64,000 nt of DNA. Source: an uncultured Clostridium sp. (GTDB lineage: Bacteria > Bacillota > Clostridia > Lachnospirales > Lachnospiraceae). Below, in pieces: positions 24,818 through 32,684 of the stretch. The position numbers and the translations under genes are program-made. Positions within the stretch are counted from its first letter, which is position 1. Each line of letters opens with the position of its first letter. The notes beneath the pieces were generated by a model. It did no database searches, had not been told where the DNA came from, and worked only from the letters and a program-made list of their open reading frames with translations. The stretch is from contig CAMNRM010000012.1 of NCBI GenBank assembly GCA_946553025.1, positions 1 to 64,000 on the forward strand, given 5' to 3'.

Positions 24818-25645
24818 ATGCGGGGCGGGTTTAAGTGTGGAAGGTTAAAAGGAAAAGATGTTTATTGGGGAAAGAAAATAAGCCTGGGAGTAATTCTGGG
24901 CCTTTTTCTTTTTTTTCTTGGACAACGGGTAGCTGCCCTGTCGATGCAGGAAACATGGGAAAGCCGGGAGGCGGGCATTGTGCAGGAAGAGGAAGATTTA
25001 GAAGTGTGGGGAAGCCGGGGTGCGGGCATTGTGCGGCAGGAAAAAGAAGCGGCAGAAGAACGGGCGGAAAATCTAGCAGACAATAAAAGCAGAAAGACAG
25101 TAGCCCTGACCTTTGACGACGGCCCGCATGAAACCTGGACACCGCTTCTTTTGGATGGACTGGAGGAAAGGGGGGTTAAGGCGACCTTTTTTCTGATGGG
25201 GGAAAATATCGCAGGCAAGGAAGAGATTGTTAAACGGATGAGTGAGGCGGGACATTTAATTGGAAATCACAGCTTTAAGCACGTACAACTCACGAAGGTG
25301 GGGATGGATGAGGTTTGTGCATCCTTTGAGAAAACCGGCGATATTATCGAAGAACTGACCGGAAGCCGCCCGCTCTATGTCCGCCCGCCTTACGGTGACT
25401 GGAACGAGGAACTGGAGTGCAGAACCAATCTTACAACCGTACTCTGGGACGTGGACAGTCTGGACTGGAGTTACAAGAACCGCCAAAGGGTGGTGAATAA
25501 GGTCTGCAAAGAGGTTGAGGACGGGGATATTATTTTAATGCACGATATCTTTCAGAGTTCCGAGGAAGCCGCCCTGGAGATTATCGACCGGCTGCAGGCT
25601 GAAGGGTGGCAGTTTGTGACGGTGGAGGAGGTGATGATTGATTAA
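24818..25645 (+). CDS. Polysaccharide deacetylase (NodB-like)
   Basis: Removes acetyl groups from N-acetylated sugars, in this context probably peptidoglycan; 275 residues. The ATG at 24818 follows AAAGGAG; a TTG six bases upstream is less likely. One hydrophobic segment near residues 20-40 suggests a membrane anchor with the enzyme outside. A charged linker with an imperfect internal repeat (REAGIVQEE, RGAGIVRQE) follows. The catalytic domain has motif 1 TFDDGP, metal-binding NHSFKH, motif 3 RPPYG, then DVDSLDW and LMHD: all residues of the metal-dependent NodB fold. Peptidoglycan deacetylation confers lysozyme resistance. It follows an RHH gene that may control it. Confidence 0.92.
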   Translation: MRGGFKCGRLKGKDVYWGKKISLGVILGLFLFFLGQRVAALSMQETWESREAGIVQEEEDLEVWGSRGAGIVRQEKEAAEERAENLADNKSRKTVALTFDDGPHETWTPLLLDGLEERGVKATFFLMGENIAGKEEIVKRMSEAGHLIGNHSFKHVQLTKVGMDEVCASFEKTGDIIEELTGSRPLYVRPPYGDWNEELECRTNLTTVLWDVDSLDWSYKNRQRVVNKVCKEVEDGDIILMHDIFQSSEEAALEIIDRLQAEGWQFVTVEEVMID

Positions 25646-25646
25646 T

Positions 25647-25669
25647 GCTGTGAATGGATGAACAGTAAC
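25647..25669. repeat. Dispersed palindrome, copy 4
   Basis: GCTGTGAATGGATGAACAG plus TAAC lies immediately after the deacetylase stop codon and matches the other copies closely. Confidence 0.65.
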
Positions 25670-25782
25670 GCCAAAAGGCATATAGCTGTAGAAAAAGCGT
25701 ATAGATTTTTGCATTTTCTCATAAAATATGGTAAAATAAACATAATTTACCACAGGACAGATACACCATGAGAGGAAACCAT

Positions 25783-26952
25783 ATGGGACTTTGGGATAAA
25801 ATGCGCGAACCGGTTTTTTTAAAGGAAAGCAGTGATGCACAAAAGCAAATCCAGATGCTTGACGGGCTGGCACCTTATTTAACTTTGGAGGGGCAGGAAA
25901 TTTTACGGCAGGATATTCGTTTTCTGGAGTATGGAATTTCGGGAGAACGTCAGATTGCTTATGAATTAAAAAACAGCCATATGCCGATGTACATCCTGCA
26001 CGATATTTACCTGGAAGACGGAAATTTAAGCGCACAGATTGACTATATTGTCGTGACCAGAAAGCTTTGTTTTATTATTGAATGTAAAAATTTATATGGA
26101 AATATGGAAATTACTCCTTCGGGGGCATTTTATCGGATTATGAATGTCGGCGGGCAGCGGAAAATGGAAGCTATGTATTCGCCGATTACGCAAAATGAAC
26201 ATCATCTGGAGTTATTAAAGAAAATCCGCCTTGACGAAAAAGGGAATTTTTTGTTTCGGAAGATGGCAGAAAAGCAGTTTGACCGCTGTTATCATTCCGT
26301 GGTGGTTCTGGCGAATCCGAAAACTATGGTTTATGCCCGGGATGCAGCACCTTCTATCCGTGAAAAAGTGATCCGTGCCGATCAGCTGGTCGCCTACATC
26401 CGCAGAAAATATCAGGAATCCACAGAATCGGAACTTTCGGATAAAAAATTAAAGGAGTGGGCAGAATCTTTTCTGGATCTCCATCAGGAGAAGCAAAAGA
26501 ATTACCTCTATAAATACCAGCCTTACTGGCTTCCGGACTCCGGCGAAAGGGATGAGAAGAAACCGGATATCGGAAATTCTGCTATGGGAAGGAAAAGAAC
26601 CGGAAGCGCATCGGAAACCGGAAGGGATATAGAGAGAAAAAAAGAAACTGAGTACCATGCAGGGGACAAAAGTGCAAAAATTCCAAAAGAAAGCGGGTCG
26701 GCAGAAGGTGTAAGTGTAAGGATAGAAGATACGCCGCTTTTTAAGGCTCTGCGTGTATACCGCTGGAAGAAAAGCCAGGAAGAAGGAATTAAACCTTACT
26801 TTATTTACAATGATAATCAGTTAAAGGACTTAATTGCAAAAATGCCAAGGAATACAAGAGAGTTATGTCAGGTAGCTGGTTTTGGCGAGATTAAGGCGAA
26901 AAAGTACGGGCCGGAGATTCTGGAAATTTTAGGGCAGTTTCGGGGCCGATAA
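25783..26952 (+). CDS. NERD nuclease-related domain protein with HRDC-like C-terminus
   Basis: Predicted cytoplasmic protein of 389 residues. The ATG at 25783 follows AGAGGAAACC; an upstream in-frame ATG at 25768 has no ribosome site. Residues about 40-150 form a NERD domain: GERQIAYELKNS, then the PD-(D/E)XK-like core QIDYIVVTRKLCFIIECKN, which has the Asp, Glu and Lys of that nuclease fold. A charged low-complexity linker lies at about 245-310. Residues about 315-389 resemble an HRDC nucleic-acid-binding domain (LFKALRVYRWKKSQEEGIKP, LCQVAGFGEIKAKKYG). It may process or bind DNA; its role is unknown. Its stop codon lies inside a tandem repeat. Confidence 0.85.
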   Translation: MGLWDKMREPVFLKESSDAQKQIQMLDGLAPYLTLEGQEILRQDIRFLEYGISGERQIAYELKNSHMPMYILHDIYLEDGNLSAQIDYIVVTRKLCFIIECKNLYGNMEITPSGAFYRIMNVGGQRKMEAMYSPITQNEHHLELLKKIRLDEKGNFLFRKMAEKQFDRCYHSVVVLANPKTMVYARDAAPSIREKVIRADQLVAYIRRKYQESTESELSDKKLKEWAESFLDLHQEKQKNYLYKYQPYWLPDSGERDEKKPDIGNSAMGRKRTGSASETGRDIERKKETEYHAGDKSAKIPKESGSAEGVSVRIEDTPLFKALRVYRWKKSQEEGIKPYFIYNDNQLKDLIAKMPRNTRELCQVAGFGEIKAKKYGPEILEILGQFRGR

Positions 26953-27062
26953 GCGAAAGAAAAGACCGGCCGATAAGCGGAGAAAAGACCGGACGATAAG
27001 TGAAAGAAAAGACCGGCCGTTAAACGGAGAAAAGACCGGACGATAAGCGAAAGAAAAGACCG
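26945..27062 (+). repeat. Tandem repeat of alternating 24- and 23-base units
   Basis: Units at 26945-26968, 26969-26991, 26992-27015, 27016-27038 and 27039-27062, with a partial sixth. Each ends in GAAAAGACCG and alternates between GATAAGCGAAAG and GATAAGCGGAG forms, giving a higher-order 47-base period. The first unit includes the stop codon of the NERD gene. Confidence 0.9.
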
Positions 27063-27137
27063 GACGGCAAAGAGAACGGGAGGAGAAAAGGAGTGAAAGC
27101 CGAAAACAGAATATAGGAAAAAAGGGGGAAATAAGGA

Positions 27138-27983
27138 TTGAGTGAATGGATGAAGGCTGTGTTATTCGGTCTTGTAGAGGGAATTACCGAGTGGCTTCCT
27201 ATCAGCAGCACGGGGCATTTGATTTTGCTGAATGAGGTGATCCGGCTGGACGTGTCGGAGGAATTTTACCGGATGTTTGAGGTGGTCGTTCAGTTGGGAG
27301 CGATTCTTGCGGTTGCGGTGCTTTTCTGGAGGGAAATTTTTCCGTTTTCGCTGGAGCCGTGCGGTGTTCGGGCGGGTGGAAAAGAAAGGAAAAGCCTGCA
27401 TCTGCATAAAGATATCTGTATGCTTTGGGCAAAGATTATTCTTGCCTGTGTCCCGGCAGGGGTTATCGGCATACTTTTCCAGGAGGAATTAGAGCGCCTT
27501 TTCTACCATCCGGTTTCGGTGGCCCTGGCGCTGATTCTTTTTGGTATTGCCTTTCTTGTGATTGAAGGGAAGCATAAGGGGCAGGAGGCAAAGATAAATT
27601 CTGTGGATGAGTTGTCCTGGAACACGGCGCTGATGATTGGCGTGTTTCAGCTTTTAGCGGCGGTATTTCCCGGGACATCACGTTCGGGGGCAACGATCAT
27701 CGGCGCTCTTTTGATGGGCGTTTCACGAAAAACAGCGGCGGAATTCACCTTTTTTCTGGCTGTTCCGGTGATGTTTGGGGCAAGCCTGTTAAAGCTTTTG
27801 TCCTTTGGCCTTTCTTTTACGGCATCGGAGCAGATGATTCTGGTTCTGGGGATGGGAACGGCATTTATCTCTTCGGTTCTTGTTATCCGCTTCCTTCTGG
27901 CCTTTATCAAAAAACATGATTTTAAGGTGTTTGGCTGGTATCGTATTGCTTTGGGGATGCTGGTGCTGTGGTATTTTTGGTAA
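27138..27983 (+). CDS. uppP: Undecaprenyl-diphosphatase
   Basis: Membrane enzyme that dephosphorylates undecaprenyl diphosphate to recycle the lipid carrier for wall synthesis; loss of activity raises bacitracin sensitivity. 281 residues with about eight hydrophobic segments. Both family signatures are intact: EGITEWLPISSTGHL near the N-terminus and PGTSRSGAT in the middle. The annotated start is TTG at 27138 after GGGGGAAATAAGGA; an ATG at 27150 is possible but would shorten the first helix. It precedes rpmG. Confidence 0.95.
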   Translation: MSEWMKAVLFGLVEGITEWLPISSTGHLILLNEVIRLDVSEEFYRMFEVVVQLGAILAVAVLFWREIFPFSLEPCGVRAGGKERKSLHLHKDICMLWAKIILACVPAGVIGILFQEELERLFYHPVSVALALILFGIAFLVIEGKHKGQEAKINSVDELSWNTALMIGVFQLLAAVFPGTSRSGATIIGALLMGVSRKTAAEFTFFLAVPVMFGASLLKLLSFGLSFTASEQMILVLGMGTAFISSVLVIRFLLAFIKKHDFKVFGWYRIALGMLVLWYFW

Positions 27984-28007
27984 AACAGGAGAAAAACGAA
28001 AAAAACA

Positions 28008-28036
28008 TTGACGAACACAGGAACTTATGATATAGT
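28008..28036 (+). promoter_or_regulatory. Sigma-A promoter of rpmG-secE-nusG
   Basis: TTGACG at 28008-28013 and TATAGT at 28031-28036 with a 17-base spacer. Confidence 0.8.
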
Positions 28037-28141
28037 GAATGAGCGTATGGAAGAAGGAGGGTCTTTTTTTTATGCCCAAAATATCCCGGGCAAAAGGAAA
28101 AGATCCGAAGAAAATGACATTTTAATGTGGAGGTGGAAGTT

Positions 28142-28291
28142 GTGCGTACAAGAATTACACTGGCATGTACAGAATGTAAACAGCGAAATTACAACATGAC
28201 GAAGGATAAGAAGACGCATCCGGATCGTATGGAAACCAAGAAGTATTGCAGATTCTGCAAACGGCATACTTTGCACAAGGAAACCAAGTAA
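28142..28291 (+). CDS. rpmG: 50S ribosomal protein L33
   Basis: A 49-residue open frame from GTG at 28142, after TGTGGAGGTGGAAG. The sequence begins [17 protein letters not shown] and contains two CxxC pairs (CTEC and CRFC), the zinc-binding form of L33. The end HTLHKETK is typical. It is the first gene of the conserved rpmG-secE-nusG block. The length is standard. Confidence 0.96.
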   Translation: MRTRITLACTECKQRNYNMTKDKKTHPDRMETKKYCRFCKRHTLHKETK

Positions 28292-28335
28292 TATTTTCGG
28301 CATATTACTTCTCTTAAGTAAAGGATGTGGAAATA

Positions 28336-28536
28336 ATGGCAGAAATGAATACGGACAAGGCTCCGAAGAAAAGTTATTGGAAAGGCTTAAAGGCTGAATT
28401 CAAAAAGATAGTCTGGCCAAGCAAGGACACGGTAACGAAGCAGACAGCCGTTGTACTGGCGGTATCCCTGCTTCTTGGTGTGCTGATTGGTGTTTTAGAC
28501 ATGATTTTCAAGTTTGGTATTAATCTTATCATTTAA
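28336..28536 (+). CDS. secE: Preprotein translocase subunit SecE
   Basis: Small essential subunit of the SecYEG protein channel, 66 residues. The ATG at 28336 is preferred; the GTG at 28327 is too close to the Shine-Dalgarno AAAGGA. The conserved amphipathic stretch WKGLKAEFKKIVWPSKD precedes one membrane segment (VVLAVSLLLGVLIGVLDMIF), the typical Gram-positive short form. It lies 19 bases before nusG. Confidence 0.96.
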   Translation: MAEMNTDKAPKKSYWKGLKAEFKKIVWPSKDTVTKQTAVVLAVSLLLGVLIGVLDMIFKFGINLII

Positions 28537-28555
28537 TAAGGGCAAAGGTGAAGAT

Positions 28556-29080
28556 ATGTCAGAAGCAAACTGGTATGTAGTGCATACCTATTCAGGCTAT
28601 GAAAACAAGGTAAAAGCTGACCTTGAAAAAACCATTAAAAACCGGAATCTGCAGGACCAGATTCAGGAAGTATCCGTGCCCATGCTGGCAGTTACCGAAC
28701 TGAAAAACGGCCTGGAAAAGCAGGCAGATAAGAAGATGTTCCCCGGCTATGTGCTGGTTCGCATGGTGATGAACCAGGATACCTGGTACGTGGTGAGGAA
28801 TACAAGGGGCGTTACCGGATTTGTCGGCCCCGGTTCGGAACCTACGCCGCTCAGCGAGGAAGAGATGTTAAACATGGGCTTTGCAGAGCAGAGCGAACCG
28901 GAGATGCTGATTGATTTTGAAGTCGGCGATATGATTACGGTGATTTCCGGCGCATGGAAGGATACCGTTAGTGCGATTAAATCCATTAACGAGGCAAAGA
29001 AAACCATTATCATTAATACGGAGATGTTCGGCCGGGAAACGCCGGTGGAACTCAACTTTAATGAAGTGAAGAAGATGTAA
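28556..29080 (+). CDS. nusG: Transcription termination/antitermination factor NusG
   Basis: Binds RNA polymerase and controls pausing, termination and coupling to ribosomes. 174 residues. The start ATG at 28556 follows AAAGGTGAAGAT and begins MSEANWYVVHTYSGYENKVK, the conserved NGN domain; MFPGYVLVRM and RNTRGVTGFVG follow. The C-terminal KOW domain (about 120-174) carries VGDMITVISGAWKDTVSAIKSI. Length and order are normal for secE-nusG-rplK. Confidence 0.97.
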   Translation: MSEANWYVVHTYSGYENKVKADLEKTIKNRNLQDQIQEVSVPMLAVTELKNGLEKQADKKMFPGYVLVRMVMNQDTWYVVRNTRGVTGFVGPGSEPTPLSEEEMLNMGFAEQSEPEMLIDFEVGDMITVISGAWKDTVSAIKSINEAKKTIIINTEMFGRETPVELNFNEVKKM

Positions 29081-29146
29081 AGACTGCTGTGACTGTGTGC
29101 AGACAGCAGAGTAACAGGGAGTCGGCTTTTCTGTCCGGAAAAGCTG

Positions 29147-29174
29147 GTGGGAGGGAAATCCCCGACAATACCAC
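29147..29174 (+). promoter_or_regulatory. Ribosomal L1 binding site upstream of rplK
   Basis: GTGGGAGGG and GACAATACCAC frame a hairpin (outer stem GTGG/CCAC, inner stem GGG/CCC, internal loop GA opposite CGACAATA). 23S rRNA helices 76-77 in E. coli carry GTGGGAG and GAAATACCAC in the same arrangement, so the mRNA mimics the rRNA site. It ends seven bases before the rplK Shine-Dalgarno. Confidence 0.85.
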
Positions 29175-29194
29175 AAAATTAGGAGGTGCCTAAG

Positions 29195-29620
29195 ATGGCA
29201 AAGAAAGTTACAGGTTATATTAAATTACAGATTCCTGCTGGCAAGGCAACGCCAGCACCGCCGGTTGGTCCTGCTTTAGGTCAGCACGGTGTAAATATTG
29301 TACAGTTTACCAAGGAATTCAACGCCAGAACAGCCGATCAGGGCGATTTAATCATCCCGGTTGTTATCACGGTTTATGCTGACCGGAGTTTCAGCTTTAT
29401 CACCAAGACCCCGCCGGCAGCCGTTCTGTTAAAGAAAGCCTGCAAACTGAAATCTGGTTCCGCTGTTCCGAATAAGACAAAGGTAGCGACCATCAGCAAG
29501 GAAGAACTGCAAAAGATTGCCGAACTGAAGATGCCTGACTTAAATGCCGCATCTGTAGAGGCAGCGATGAGCATGATCGCCGGTACAGCCAGAAGTATGG
29601 GAATTACCGTAGCGGATTAA
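29195..29620 (+). CDS. rplK: 50S ribosomal protein L11
   Basis: Component of the GTPase-associated centre, 141 residues. The ATG at 29195 follows AGGAGGTG with six bases of spacing. Conserved blocks: [27 protein letters not shown] at the N-terminus and [10 protein letters not shown] at the C-terminus. An L1-binding hairpin lies directly upstream, and a second lies before rplA, so translation of the pair is probably repressed by free L1. Confidence 0.97.
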   Translation: MAKKVTGYIKLQIPAGKATPAPPVGPALGQHGVNIVQFTKEFNARTADQGDLIIPVVITVYADRSFSFITKTPPAAVLLKKACKLKSGSAVPNKTKVATISKEELQKIAELKMPDLNAASVEAAMSMIAGTARSMGITVAD

Positions 29621-29639
29621 GTTTGGTCGGATATTTGTC

Positions 29640-29740
29640 AGATATGTATGTTCCCGGGTTATAGAGGAAAGCTAGATACGTATGTTCCTGGGTATAAAGG
29701 AAAGTTACATGCGTATGTCCCCGGGCATAAGGGAAACAGG
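29640..29740 (+). repeat. Three imperfect 33-base direct repeats
   Basis: Units start near 29640, 29674 and 29707. Each contains a GTATGTTCC-like stretch, CGGG, and AGGAAAG or GGGAAAC. They fill the rplK-rplA spacer just before the second L1 site. Confidence 0.8.
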
Positions 29741-29744
29741 AAAC

Positions 29745-29773
29745 GTGGGAGGGACCATCCCCGACAATACCAC
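29745..29773 (+). promoter_or_regulatory. Ribosomal L1 binding site upstream of rplA
   Basis: Second copy of the site at 29147, with GTGGGAGGG and GACAATACCAC and only the loop differing (ACCAT versus AAAT). The rplA Shine-Dalgarno TAGGAGG begins at the next base, so L1 binding could block ribosome access directly. Confidence 0.85.
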
Positions 29774-29788
29774 TAGGAGGTTAGATTA

Positions 29789-30484
29789 ATGAAAAGAGGA
29801 AAGAGATACGTAGAAGCAGCCAAGGCTGTGGATCGTTCCATTCAGTATGATACAGCAGACGCGATTGCTTTAGTAAAGAAGAATGCATCTGCAAAATTTG
29901 ACGAAACGGTTGAAGTTCATATCCGGACCGGCTGCGACGGCCGTCATGCAGAGCAGCAGATCCGTGGTGCGGTAGTTCTGCCGCACGGAACCGGTAAGAC
30001 CGTGCGCATCCTGGTATTTGCAAAGGGACCGAAGGCTGACGAAGCTACGGCTGCCGGAGCAGATTTCGTAGGAGCAGAGGAACTGATCCCGAAGATTCAG
30101 AACGAAGGCTGGCTGGATTTTGACGTTGTTGTAGCTACCCCGGATATGATGGGCGTGGTAGGACGTTTAGGCCGTGTACTTGGCCCGAAGGGCTTAATGC
30201 CGAACCCCAAGGCCGGTACGGTTACCATGGATGTTACCAAGGCAATTAACGATATTAAAGCTGGTAAGATCGAGTACAGACTTGATAAGAATAACATTGT
30301 GCATGCTCCGATTGGCAAGGCTTCGTTCGACGAGCAGAAGCTGACGGACAACTTCCAGACGCTTATTGATGCAATTATGAAGGCAAAACCAAGTGCAGTA
30401 AAGGGCGCTTACTTAAAGAGCGTTACCTTAACCTCCACCATGGGCCCGGGCGTTAAGCTGAACGTGGCTAAGCTGGTGAACTAG
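29789..30484 (+). CDS. rplA: 50S ribosomal protein L1
   Basis: L1 stalk protein, 231 residues, full length. The ATG at 29789 follows TAGGAGGTTAGATTA. Conserved: [60 protein letters not shown] and the C-terminal TSTMGPG. It binds 23S rRNA helices 76-78 and, by autoregulation, its own mRNA; two matching mRNA sites are seen upstream. rplJ does not follow directly as is usual; a 12-kb accessory region intervenes. Confidence 0.97.
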   Translation: MKRGKRYVEAAKAVDRSIQYDTADAIALVKKNASAKFDETVEVHIRTGCDGRHAEQQIRGAVVLPHGTGKTVRILVFAKGPKADEATAAGADFVGAEELIPKIQNEGWLDFDVVVATPDMMGVVGRLGRVLGPKGLMPNPKAGTVTMDVTKAINDIKAGKIEYRLDKNNIVHAPIGKASFDEQKLTDNFQTLIDAIMKAKPSAVKGAYLKSVTLTSTMGPGVKLNVAKLVN

Positions 30485-30531
30485 GATTGGATTAGTGTTG
30501 GTTTAAAATTGCAGATAAACAAGTAAAATAA

Positions 30532-30577
30532 GATAAGCCCGAACTACTTTTTGGTGGAGTAGGTTCGGGCTTATTTT
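30532..30577 (+). terminator. Rho-independent terminator after rplA
   Basis: ATAAGCCCGAACTAC pairs with GTAGGTTCGGGCTTAT (one bulge) and is followed by TTTT. Confidence 0.88.
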
Positions 30578-30621
30578 GGCAGGAGAGAGAAGAAAAAATT
30601 TACAAAATATGGTAAATATTT

Positions 30622-30647
30622 GTTGCAAAATGTATAGGTTTTGCAAC
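30622..30647. promoter_or_regulatory. Palindromic operator candidate 1 (TTGCAAAA)
   Basis: GTTGCAAAA (30622-30630) and TTTTGCAAC (30639-30647) form a perfect 9-base inverted repeat with loop TGTATAGG. A second copy with the loop in reverse orientation lies at 30759. The 396-base interval 30485-30880 holds the rplA terminator and these sites but no gene. Confidence 0.65.
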
Positions 30648-30758
30648 ATTTTCGACAATGCAAAAATTTCTATTTTTCTACTACAATATCATTAAAAAAA
30701 TCCCTAAAAAAACAAATATTTATATGCAAGTTGCATGAAAGAAATCCGAACTTTTTTT

Positions 30759-30783
30759 GTTGCAAAACCTATACTTTTTGCAA
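30759..30783. promoter_or_regulatory. Palindromic operator candidate 2 (TTGCAAAA)
   Basis: GTTGCAAAA (30759-30767), loop CCTATACT and TTTTGCAA (30776-30783). The loop is the near reverse complement of that in copy 1, so both share the same asymmetric core, CAAAACCTATAC, on opposite strands. Confidence 0.65.
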
Positions 30784-30880
30784 ATTCTTCAAAAATACTG
30801 GTAAAGCCGCATGTTTACAGGCTTTTTATGTTTTATTTGTGTGAGTATAGGCAGGGCAGCAGTAAAAGAAAGGGGTACAT

Positions 30881-32149
30881 ATGAGTAGGGGAAAGAAGGT
30901 ATTGCGAATACAGATGTTTGGCGGATTTTCTATGTACTATGGAAATGAGGCAGTTATCTTAAATAAGTCGGGAAATTCAAAGTCTGTTCGTCTTCTTCAG
31001 ATGTTGTTGCTGTCTTTACAAGGTGGAATTCCTAAGAGTGAATTAATTGATAATTTATATGAGTGGAATGAAAATACAGATATGGTAAACCGAAATAAAA
31101 ATTTGAATAACCTGATTTATCGTTTGAAGGGGCAATTAGTTTCCTGTGGTCTTCCGGATGAGGAATATGTGGAATTGAATGATGGAATGTGTTGTTTTAA
31201 ATGCAGGATTCCACTGGAACTGGATGTACAGAAGTTTGAGAGAGCAGTGGACGAGGCTAAGCAGATGACTCTGGGAGAAGCAAAGAGGACCGCTTTGCTG
31301 TTAAAAGCAAATGAAATGTATGGTGGTGAACTTCTTCCGGCTTGTCAGTCAACGATGTGGTTTTTCCATAAAAGTAATTATTATAAGGAACTTTATGTCC
31401 AAACGATATGGGAATTGGAAAAGGAATTTTTAAAAGTAAGAGATTATAAAAATCGTTTATTGCTTTACGCCAGGGCAGCAGCAATTTATCCATTTGAAAA
31501 CTGGCAGGTACATTTGATAAGATGTAATCTTGAAATTTACCGTTATAAAGAAGCATTAGATATCTATAATGATACGATGGAACTCTATTCACAGGAAATG
31601 GGCACTCCGCCTACCGCAGAACTGCAGAAGTGTTTTGAAGAGTTTGAATTAATGGATGATAATCACAGAAGTGATGTCAGCAATGTTAATAGCTGGAAAA
31701 ATATGGATAAAGCTTTTATGAAAAGAAAAGGGGTTATTAGAAAAGCAATATTGGGGGAAGAAAACGTTCAGGGGGCTTATTATTGCACATATCCAAGTTT
31801 TGTAGACTATTGCCGGCTGGTGGTGCGATTAAAGAGCAGAAATCCGGTTCCTTCTGTGCTGATGTTTCTTACTTTAAGCTGGAGAGGAAAAAAGGACAGT
31901 CAGAAGCCTATTGATCTTCAGGAACAAATGGGAATTTTAAAAGAAGCTGTTGGCAGTTCTCTGCGCATTGGCGATGCATATACCCGGTATGGGAATCGAC
32001 ATTTTATTTTATTATTGGCAAATACAGAAAAAGGGTTTTGCGATATTGTATTTCGCAGGATTGAGATAACGTATGAAAAAAAATCCGGAAAGGCAGAATT
32101 ATGGTATTATGCGGATATGACACAGGTTCTTGAAGAGGCAGTTTTATAA
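30881..32149 (+). CDS. SARP/BTAD transcriptional regulator with GGDEF-like tail
   Basis: Predicted regulator of 422 residues; ATG at 30881 after AAGAAAGGGG. Residues about 8-95 resemble the OmpR-type winged helix of SARP activators (LRIQMFGGFSMYYGNEAV). Residues about 105-265 match the bacterial transcriptional activation domain, a helical repeat (FERAVDEAK, LYARAAAIYPFENWQVHLIRCNLEIYRYKEALDIYN-type). Residues about 300-420 look like a degenerate GGDEF domain: LRIGDAYTRYGNRHFILLLA aligns with the LRxxDxxxRxGGDEFxxLL pattern, but GGDEF is replaced by GNRHF, so cyclase activity is unlikely. It may sense a nucleotide. Two palindromes upstream may be its operators. It is followed by a terminator, then the PilZ gene. 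Confidence 0.7.
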   Translation: MSRGKKVLRIQMFGGFSMYYGNEAVILNKSGNSKSVRLLQMLLLSLQGGIPKSELIDNLYEWNENTDMVNRNKNLNNLIYRLKGQLVSCGLPDEEYVELNDGMCCFKCRIPLELDVQKFERAVDEAKQMTLGEAKRTALLLKANEMYGGELLPACQSTMWFFHKSNYYKELYVQTIWELEKEFLKVRDYKNRLLLYARAAAIYPFENWQVHLIRCNLEIYRYKEALDIYNDTMELYSQEMGTPPTAELQKCFEEFELMDDNHRSDVSNVNSWKNMDKAFMKRKGVIRKAILGEENVQGAYYCTYPSFVDYCRLVVRLKSRNPVPSVLMFLTLSWRGKKDSQKPIDLQEQMGILKEAVGSSLRIGDAYTRYGNRHFILLLANTEKGFCDIVFRRIEITYEKKSGKAELWYYADMTQVLEEAVL

Positions 32150-32179
32150 AGTGTTACTATGGAAAATTAATGGATTTTT

Positions 32180-32221
32180 AGCTTTACAGGTCCGTAGCAG
32201 GACCTTGTAAGGCTTTTTTTA
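32180..32221 (+). terminator. Rho-independent terminator
   Basis: AGCTTTACAGGTCC pairs with GGACCTTGTAAGGCT and is followed by a run of T. It separates the regulator from the PilZ-surface protein pair. Confidence 0.88.
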
Positions 32222-32273
32222 TGAAAACCAGGGATTTTATCTGAAATGAGGCAGTTTATGAGATAGATCGCCT

Positions 32274-32281
32274 GTTACAAT
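32274..32281 (+). promoter_or_regulatory. Extended -10 promoter for PilZ-surface protein operon
   Basis: TGTTACAAT (ending 32281) is a possible extended -10 about 60 bases before the PilZ start. No convincing -35 is seen. Confidence 0.4.
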
Positions 32282-32342
32282 AAAGAACATGAAGCTAGAT
32301 AACGAAAAGATAAAGTAACGCAAGGAGAAAGGAATTATTTGG

Positions 32343-32684
32343 GTGGAACAAAAGGAAAGAAGACAGATTCATAGGGTGCAGTATCCTGCAAATGGAGTTA
32401 TTGTGGTGTGTGATACACAGGAAAAGCTTTATATCCATGTACAAAATGCCAGCCCGTTAGGAATCGGAGTGAGTGCAGCGCCAGACAGTCCGGATATTAT
32501 GGGAAAAGACATTATTATTGTAACGGATACGTTAATTATGTATGCGGATGTGGTGCGCCAGGATAAGCAGGAAGATGGAAGTTATGTACTGGGCATTGCT
32601 GCAAGACGATTTACTGAAGATGTTCTGCAGTATCTCTTTGACAGTATTGCATTAAAAGAAAAAAATGAGGAGGGAATGAGATGA
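32343..32684 (+). CDS. PilZ domain protein
   Basis: Small protein of 113 residues, GTG start at 32343 after GGAGAAAGG. It has both hallmarks of the PilZ c-di-GMP-binding fold: an RxxxR stretch (RRQIHRVQY) at the N-terminus and NASPLGIGV, which fits (D/N)xSxxG. The rest (GKDIIIVTDTLIMYADVVRQ) suits the PilZ barrel. It overlaps the following giant surface-protein gene by four bases (ATGA), so the two are translationally coupled. This suggests that the second messenger affects the export or display of the surface protein; that link is inferred. Confidence 0.75.
   Translation: MEQKERRQIHRVQYPANGVIVVCDTQEKLYIHVQNASPLGIGVSAAPDSPDIMGKDIIIVTDTLIMYADVVRQDKQEDGSYVLGIAARRFTEDVLQYLFDSIALKEKNEEGMR

Noticed and set aside
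26945..27062. Possible CRISPR array
   Set aside because: Units follow each other with no unique spacers and no cas genes are nearby; a plain tandem repeat.
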